DNA from: Pedobacter sp. V48
GTDB taxonomy: Bacteria > Bacteroidota > Bacteroidia > Sphingobacteriales > Sphingobacteriaceae
Reading direction: 5' to 3'
Assembly: GCF_000523515.1 (NCBI RefSeq)
Contig: NZ_AWRU01000022.1
Location: forward strand, 269-56,120
DNA length: 55,852 bases
Shown here: in pieces, positions 52,902-55,852 of the stretch
How positions within the stretch are numbered: position 1 is the stretch's first letter
Layout: the number at the start of each line of letters is the position of its first letter
The notes under the pieces: generated by a model
The model's input: the letters and a program-made list of their open reading frames with translations, nothing else
The model's database searches: none
What the model was told of the DNA's origin: nothing
Position numbers and translations under genes: made by a program

Positions 52902-53430
52902 ATTTTTCTACAAAGGCCTTTAAGTTGGCTAAACCCTTTTCATAGTCTTTTCCGATCATAGAGTCATATGCCAGCGACATCCATCTGGAGAAAATAGATG
53001 TATTTTCTCCTCTAAAGTCCCATGTCACCTTTGTGCCGCCATTAGCTGTGGGCTCAAAATAGAACGAGGTAATTGCTGTACTTTGGAAAGGTTTAATGAA
53101 TTCCAGTTTTTCGTCGATCTGCTTGTTTGGGTTAAGCTTTTCAATTGTTATACTTCCGGTTCCAACCTCTTTTCCCTCCCAGCTAAACTTAGACCCAACA
53201 GATACACCATCGCCTGTTACGGTGTGTTTGGCTCCCTTATCCATTTGCATCCATGGATTCCATAAGCCAAAATCGTTAAAATTTAGTGTTTTCTGATAAG
53301 CTATACTGTCAGGTTTGTTAATTTCAATGGATCTGCTTACACCGTAAGTTTTTGGAAGAAAGAAGCCAATGATAAAAAAGAGGGCAATGATTGCTAAAAT
53401 AATGCCTGCTAAGACTTTAATTATTTTCAT
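52900..53430 (-). CDS. SRPBCC-family protein with N-terminal membrane anchor
   Basis: The 176-residue protein begins with one transmembrane helix (IIKVLAGIILAIIALFFIIGFFLP), followed by an SRPBCC or polyketide-cyclase-like domain (about 30-175) with VSRSIEINKPDSIAYQ, NDFGLWNPWMQMDKG and YFEPTANGGTKVTWDFRG. The family binds hydrophobic ligands in a helix-grip fold. The ligand is unknown. The anchored form is common in Bacteroidota. It is convergent with the sigma factor and divergent from the lycopene-cyclase gene. Confidence 0.85.
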   Translation of the reverse strand: MKIIKVLAGIILAIIALFFIIGFFLPKTYGVSRSIEINKPDSIAYQKTLNFNDFGLWNPWMQMDKGAKHTVTGDGVSVGSKFSWEGKEVGTGSITIEKLNPNKQIDEKLEFIKPFQSTAITSFYFEPTANGGTKVTWDFRGENTSIFSRWMSLAYDSMIGKDYEKGLANLKAFVEK

Positions 53431-53518
53431 TTTTATTTGTTTTGGTTACTTAAAACTAACTTAAAAAGTTTTATTGGGCAAACAATTAATTCTTAGAATA
53501 TATAGATAGGGGATAAGG

Positions 53519-53548
53519 TTGTTTAACTGGGTCAAAATCATATTTTTG
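53519..53548 (+). promoter_or_regulatory. Promoter of the lycopene-cyclase operon with a regulator-like motif
   Basis: TTGTTTAAC (53519-53527) is identical in nine bases to the copies in the B12-type regulator's array and occupies the -33 site, 19 bp before the -7 element TATTTTTG (53541-53548). The ATG follows at 53570. The first three bases match -33 on their own, so only six are unexpected. Confidence 0.6.
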
Positions 53549-53569
53549 AGGTTGAATTTATTTCTATAC

Positions 53570-54241
53570 ATGAGTTACTATTATTTATTGATCAATCTGG
53601 CGCTGCTTCTTTTATCTTTTTTGTTGGCTTTGGATAAAAAGGCCAGTCCAATCAGGAGTTGGAAGCCAATGATTCCGGCAGTACTGGCTTCAGGATTATT
53701 TTTTTCAGTTGTTGCATTGGTCTTTAATCAATTCAAGTTGTCAGTATTTAGCGCTGAATATACTGTTGGAGTTCATATTCTTCAATTACCAATTGAAGAA
53801 ATCCTGTTTCACTTTATACTGGCCTTTGCCGGGTTAAATGTTTACGTGGTTTTGAATGCGCATTTTTCGAAGAATAATCTGGAGAAATTTAGCTTGTCCT
53901 TTAGTAACTTACTGCTAGGAGTGCTCTTTGCAATGTTGTTTTTTACATACACTAAATTATATAGCGTCGTTACTTTTTCTGTGCTGTTTCTGTTGCTTTT
54001 TTATATAGAGTATGTAAACAAGCTTAGGTTCATGTATAAGTTTTACAGGGCTTATGTAGTACTGCTTATTCCTTTTTGCTTGTTATATCTGCTTATTGGA
54101 GGTTTGCCAATCCTTACTTATGTATTTGAGGAAACCATTAAATTAAAGTTAGGCACAATCCCATTTGAAAACTTATTTTCCCTCATGAGTAATCTTCTGT
54201 TAAGTGTTTACTTATTTGAAGTGATTAAAAGTAAAACATAA
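53570..54241 (+). CDS. Lycopene cyclase domain-containing protein (CrtYcd-like)
   Basis: The 223-residue protein is strongly hydrophobic, with about seven membrane helices. It carries the family marker LPIEEILFHFILAF (PxEE motif), conserved in each half of heterodimeric lycopene beta-cyclases (CrtYc and CrtYd), and a second PFENLFSLMSNLL region. It probably forms cyclic carotenoid end groups or another hydrophobic product in the inner membrane. No other carotenoid gene (crtB, crtI, crtZ) is in this window. The start codon at 53570 follows a full promoter; an earlier TTG at 53519 is inside the -33 element. The stop overlaps the next ATG (TAATG). Confidence 0.86.
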   Translation: MSYYYLLINLALLLLSFLLALDKKASPIRSWKPMIPAVLASGLFFSVVALVFNQFKLSVFSAEYTVGVHILQLPIEEILFHFILAFAGLNVYVVLNAHFSKNNLEKFSLSFSNLLLGVLFAMLFFTYTKLYSVVTFSVLFLLLFYIEYVNKLRFMYKFYRAYVVLLIPFCLLYLLIGGLPILTYVFEETIKLKLGTIPFENLFSLMSNLLLSVYLFEVIKSKT

Positions 54242-54477
54242 TGGAACTGCCAATTTATACAAAACAGCAACTTGCATTGCGTAATGGACAGGATAAGCCA
54301 CAGATATGGGTTGCTTACAGAGGTGTTATTTATGATGTAACAGATAGCAGGCTGTGGAGGAATGGTAAGCACTATGAACATTGGGCTGGCCAGGATTTGA
54401 CAGATGAGCTGCCGGATGCACCTCATACGGAAACCGTATTTGAGAAATTTACTGCAATAGGTAAATTAGGTACATAA
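54241..54477 (+). CDS. Cytochrome b5-like heme-binding domain protein
   Basis: The 78-residue protein is one small cytochrome b5-like domain: VAYRGVIYDVTDSRLW, then GKHYEHWAGQDLTDELPDAPHTETV. The probable heme ligands are a histidine at 44 or 47 and His62. The usual HPGG is replaced by HYEHWAG, as in many Bacteroidota members of this family. It is soluble, without a signal peptide or anchor. Start and stop overlap with the lycopene-cyclase gene by one base, so the two are co-translated and could form an electron-transfer pair, which is inference. Confidence 0.88.
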   Translation: MELPIYTKQQLALRNGQDKPQIWVAYRGVIYDVTDSRLWRNGKHYEHWAGQDLTDELPDAPHTETVFEKFTAIGKLGT

Positions 54478-54508
54478 AGAAATACTTATAACAGCGTTCT
54501 TTATGTAC
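54470..54508. terminator. Inverted repeat spanning the cytochrome b5 stop codon
   Basis: GTACATAAAGAA (54470-54481) and TTCTTTATGTAC (54497-54508) are perfect 12-bp complements with a 15-nt loop. The left arm includes the stop codon. There is no strong T-run, so termination is uncertain. It lies between convergent genes. Confidence 0.4.
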
Positions 54509-54521
54509 TTAAGATTAAGTT

Positions 54522-55442
54522 TTATGATTCTATTGTGAATGAACTTAGGGTTACAAATTCCTGAACACGTGCTGCAACTTCTTCTGAGGTTAGGTTAATG
54601 ATTTTCTCTGTTCCAAATTTCTCTACGCAGAAAGAAGCAAGAGCCGAACCAAAGATTATCGCATTCTTCATGTTGTTGAAGTTTACTGTTCCTACTTTAG
54701 CCATGTAACCTATAAATCCGCCGGCAAATGTATCTCCTGCACCGGTTGGATCAAATACCTCCGCCAACGGCAATGCCGGAGCTGAGAAAATTTTATCCTC
54801 ATGGAATAATAAAGCACCATGTTCACCTTTTTTAATGATCAGATATTTAGGGCCCATCGCTAAAATTTTCTGTGAAGCTTTTACTAATGAATATTCTCCA
54901 GATAGTTGACGGGCCTCTTCATCATTGATGGTAAGAACATCTACCATTTTTAGCGTTTCTAAAAGATCTGGCATCATAATGTCCATCCAAAAGTTCATTG
55001 TATCTAGAACAATAAGCTTAGGTCTGTTTTTAAGACGTTTGATGACAGTTTGCTGCACAATTGGCGTAAGATTACCTAACATTAAGTATTCGCAGTCCTG
55101 GTAGCTCTCAGGGATGATGGGGTCGAAACTTTCTAGTACATTAAGTTCAGTAACTAGAGTGTCGCGACTATTCATGTCGTTGTGATATTTTCCAGACCAA
55201 AAGAAAGACTTTTCTCCCTCTTTTATTTGCAGTCCTTCGGTATCAATACCATGTTCGGTAAACGTATCTATGTCCTCTTTATGGAAATCGTCGCCCACAA
55301 CACCAACAATTTTTACTTTATTGTAGAAGTAAGAAGCGGCTAAACTTGCATAAGTTGCGGCACCACCTACTATTTTATCTGTCTTTCCGAAGGGAGTTTC
55401 GATCGCGTCAAAAGCTACAGTACCTATGATTATCAGGCTCAT
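54522..55442 (-). CDS. PfkB-family carbohydrate kinase
   Basis: The 306-residue protein is a ribokinase-like sugar kinase: VGGAATYASLAASYF near the N terminus, LTINDEEARQLSG in the middle, and the catalytic/anion-hole motif DPTGAGDTFAGGFIGYM near the C terminus, where Asp in GAGD is the base. The ATG at 55442 (MSLIIIGTVAFDAI) is chosen over one at 55490, whose extra 16 residues are not part of the fold. The sugar substrate is not predictable from the sequence. It is alone, convergent with the cytochrome b5 gene. Confidence 0.88.
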   Translation of the reverse strand: MSLIIIGTVAFDAIETPFGKTDKIVGGAATYASLAASYFYNKVKIVGVVGDDFHKEDIDTFTEHGIDTEGLQIKEGEKSFFWSGKYHNDMNSRDTLVTELNVLESFDPIIPESYQDCEYLMLGNLTPIVQQTVIKRLKNRPKLIVLDTMNFWMDIMMPDLLETLKMVDVLTINDEEARQLSGEYSLVKASQKILAMGPKYLIIKKGEHGALLFHEDKIFSAPALPLAEVFDPTGAGDTFAGGFIGYMAKVGTVNFNNMKNAIIFGSALASFCVEKFGTEKIINLTSEEVAARVQEFVTLSSFTIES

Positions 55443-55540
55443 ATGAAATAATTGATTTTTTTTAAAATTTTTTCTCTGCAAATATTGCATAAATAAATTA
55501 AAACCCCTAATATTGCATTCCCAAAACGAACAAGATATTA

Positions 55541-55554
55541 TGTTCCTAGGAACA
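55541..55554. promoter_or_regulatory. 14-bp perfect palindrome upstream of tRNA-Asn
   Basis: TGTTCCTAGGAACA is its own reverse complement. It is 29 bp before the tRNA and between divergent units, a possible operator for either. No further copy was noticed. Confidence 0.35.
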
Positions 55555-55583
55555 CATCAGAAGCGTTTTTTGGAAGACCAGAC

Positions 55584-55657
55584 TCCTTCTTAGCTCAGCT
55601 GGTTAGAGCATCTGACTGTTAATCAGAGGGTCGCTGGTTCGAGCCCAGCAGAGGGAG
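55584..55657 (+). tRNA. tRNA-Asn (anticodon GTT)
   Basis: A 74-nt cloverleaf. The acceptor stem TCCTTCT/AGAGGGA pairs with one G-U; D-arm GCTC/GAGC; anticodon stem TCTGA/TCAGA with loop CTGTTAA, giving anticodon GTT; T-arm GCTGG/CCAGC with TTCGAGC. The discriminator base is G, as expected for Asn. The terminal CCA is not encoded. Confidence 0.95.
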
Positions 55658-55664
55658 CAGAATT

Positions 55665-55700
55665 AAAAAGCCTTTCAGTTTTCACTGAAAGGCTTTTTTT
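55665..55700 (+). terminator. Rho-independent terminator after tRNA-Asn
   Basis: A perfect 15-bp stem AAAAAGCCTTTCAGT (55665-55679) and ACTGAAAGGCTTTTT (55684-55698) with loop TTTC and T-run. It starts 8 bp after the tRNA. Confidence 0.93.
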
Positions 55701-55776
55701 TATCCCCCAGCTACATTATTTTCTATTCGCTTTCTCACTTAATCAAACGACAATTTTCGGATCAAGCGGAATTCTT

Positions 55777-55786
55777 GGGGGGGGGG
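55777..55786. repeat. Poly-G tract of ten
   Basis: Ten consecutive G in a non-coding stretch downstream of the tRNA terminator. No gene is recognisable between 55701 and the end of the window. Tracts of this length are prone to slippage and to sequencing error. Confidence 0.8.
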
Positions 55787-55852
55787 AAGAAATTTTAAGC
55801 ATAGATTTTAGAAAGTCTGAACAGAAAGAATTTGACATCTCTTACCCCTCTG

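Noticed and set aside
1..55852. CRISPR arrays, insertion sequences or prophage genes
   Set aside because: No regularly spaced repeats, transposase, integrase or phage structural genes were seen by eye.
55584..55852. tRNA-Asn 3' end as an integration site for a genomic island
   Set aside because: No integrase and no repeated copy of the tRNA 3' end is visible in the 195 bp that follow.

Overview
This window is from a member of the Bacteroidota, most likely the family Sphingobacteriaceae (Pedobacter-like). The evidence is a type IX secretion sorting domain of the CHU_C type next to PorP/SprF and PorE-like proteins, many genes with the Bacteroidota -7 promoter element (TAnnTTTG), weak Shine-Dalgarno sequences, secreted proteins whose signal peptides end in Ala-Gln, and a B. 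subtilis-like fadN-fadA-fadE arrangement. The content looks chromosomal. I see no insertion sequence, prophage, CRISPR array or rRNA. One tRNA-Asn lies near the right end.

Layout. 1-4.9 kb: 3' end of a giant Ig-repeat surface protein with a type B sorting domain, then a PorP/SprF protein and a TPR/beta-propeller/OmpA protein (PorE-like). 5.3-5.8 kb: a lone GAF protein behind a structured leader. 6.1-12.5 kb (minus): an RND efflux operon (adaptor, pump, TolC) followed closely by a BadF-type sugar kinase. 12.7-20.6 kb: M61 peptidase, small outer-membrane protein, long-chain acyl-CoA ligase, gamma-glutamyltransferase lipoprotein and an OmpA protein. 20.7-26.6 kb: a MarR regulator and a fadNAE-type beta-oxidation operon. 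26.7-28.2 kb: two FKBP-type lipoproteins.

28.2-32.9 kb is a light-response locus. A photolyase and a TIGR01777 reductase are divergent from a DASH cryptochrome and a MerR-type regulator carrying the B12-photoreceptor motifs Wx9EH and ExHxxG. The regulator is preceded by a palindromic array built on TTGTTTAACA. The same TTGTTTAAC core sits at the -33 position of the promoter of a lycopene-cyclase-domain gene 21 kb away (53.6 kb), itself translationally coupled to a cytochrome b5 domain gene. This predicted B12/light regulon (DNA photorepair plus carotenoid end-group chemistry) is the most interesting hypothesis in the window.

32.9-42.9 kb: sucA-sucB and lpdA (2-oxoglutarate dehydrogenase E1, E2, E3), interrupted by three minus-strand genes (DUF2807 protein, M1 peptidase, CocE/NonD hydrolase). 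42.9-50.9 kb (minus): a secreted M14-like protein, a second RND pump operon headed by its TetR regulator with a clear operator, and a second paralogous TetR. 51.1-55.9 kb: murB, an ECF sigma factor, an SRPBCC membrane protein, the lycopene cyclase/cytochrome b5 pair, a PfkB-family kinase and tRNA-Asn. Strong intrinsic terminators separate most units, and several are bidirectional between convergent genes.
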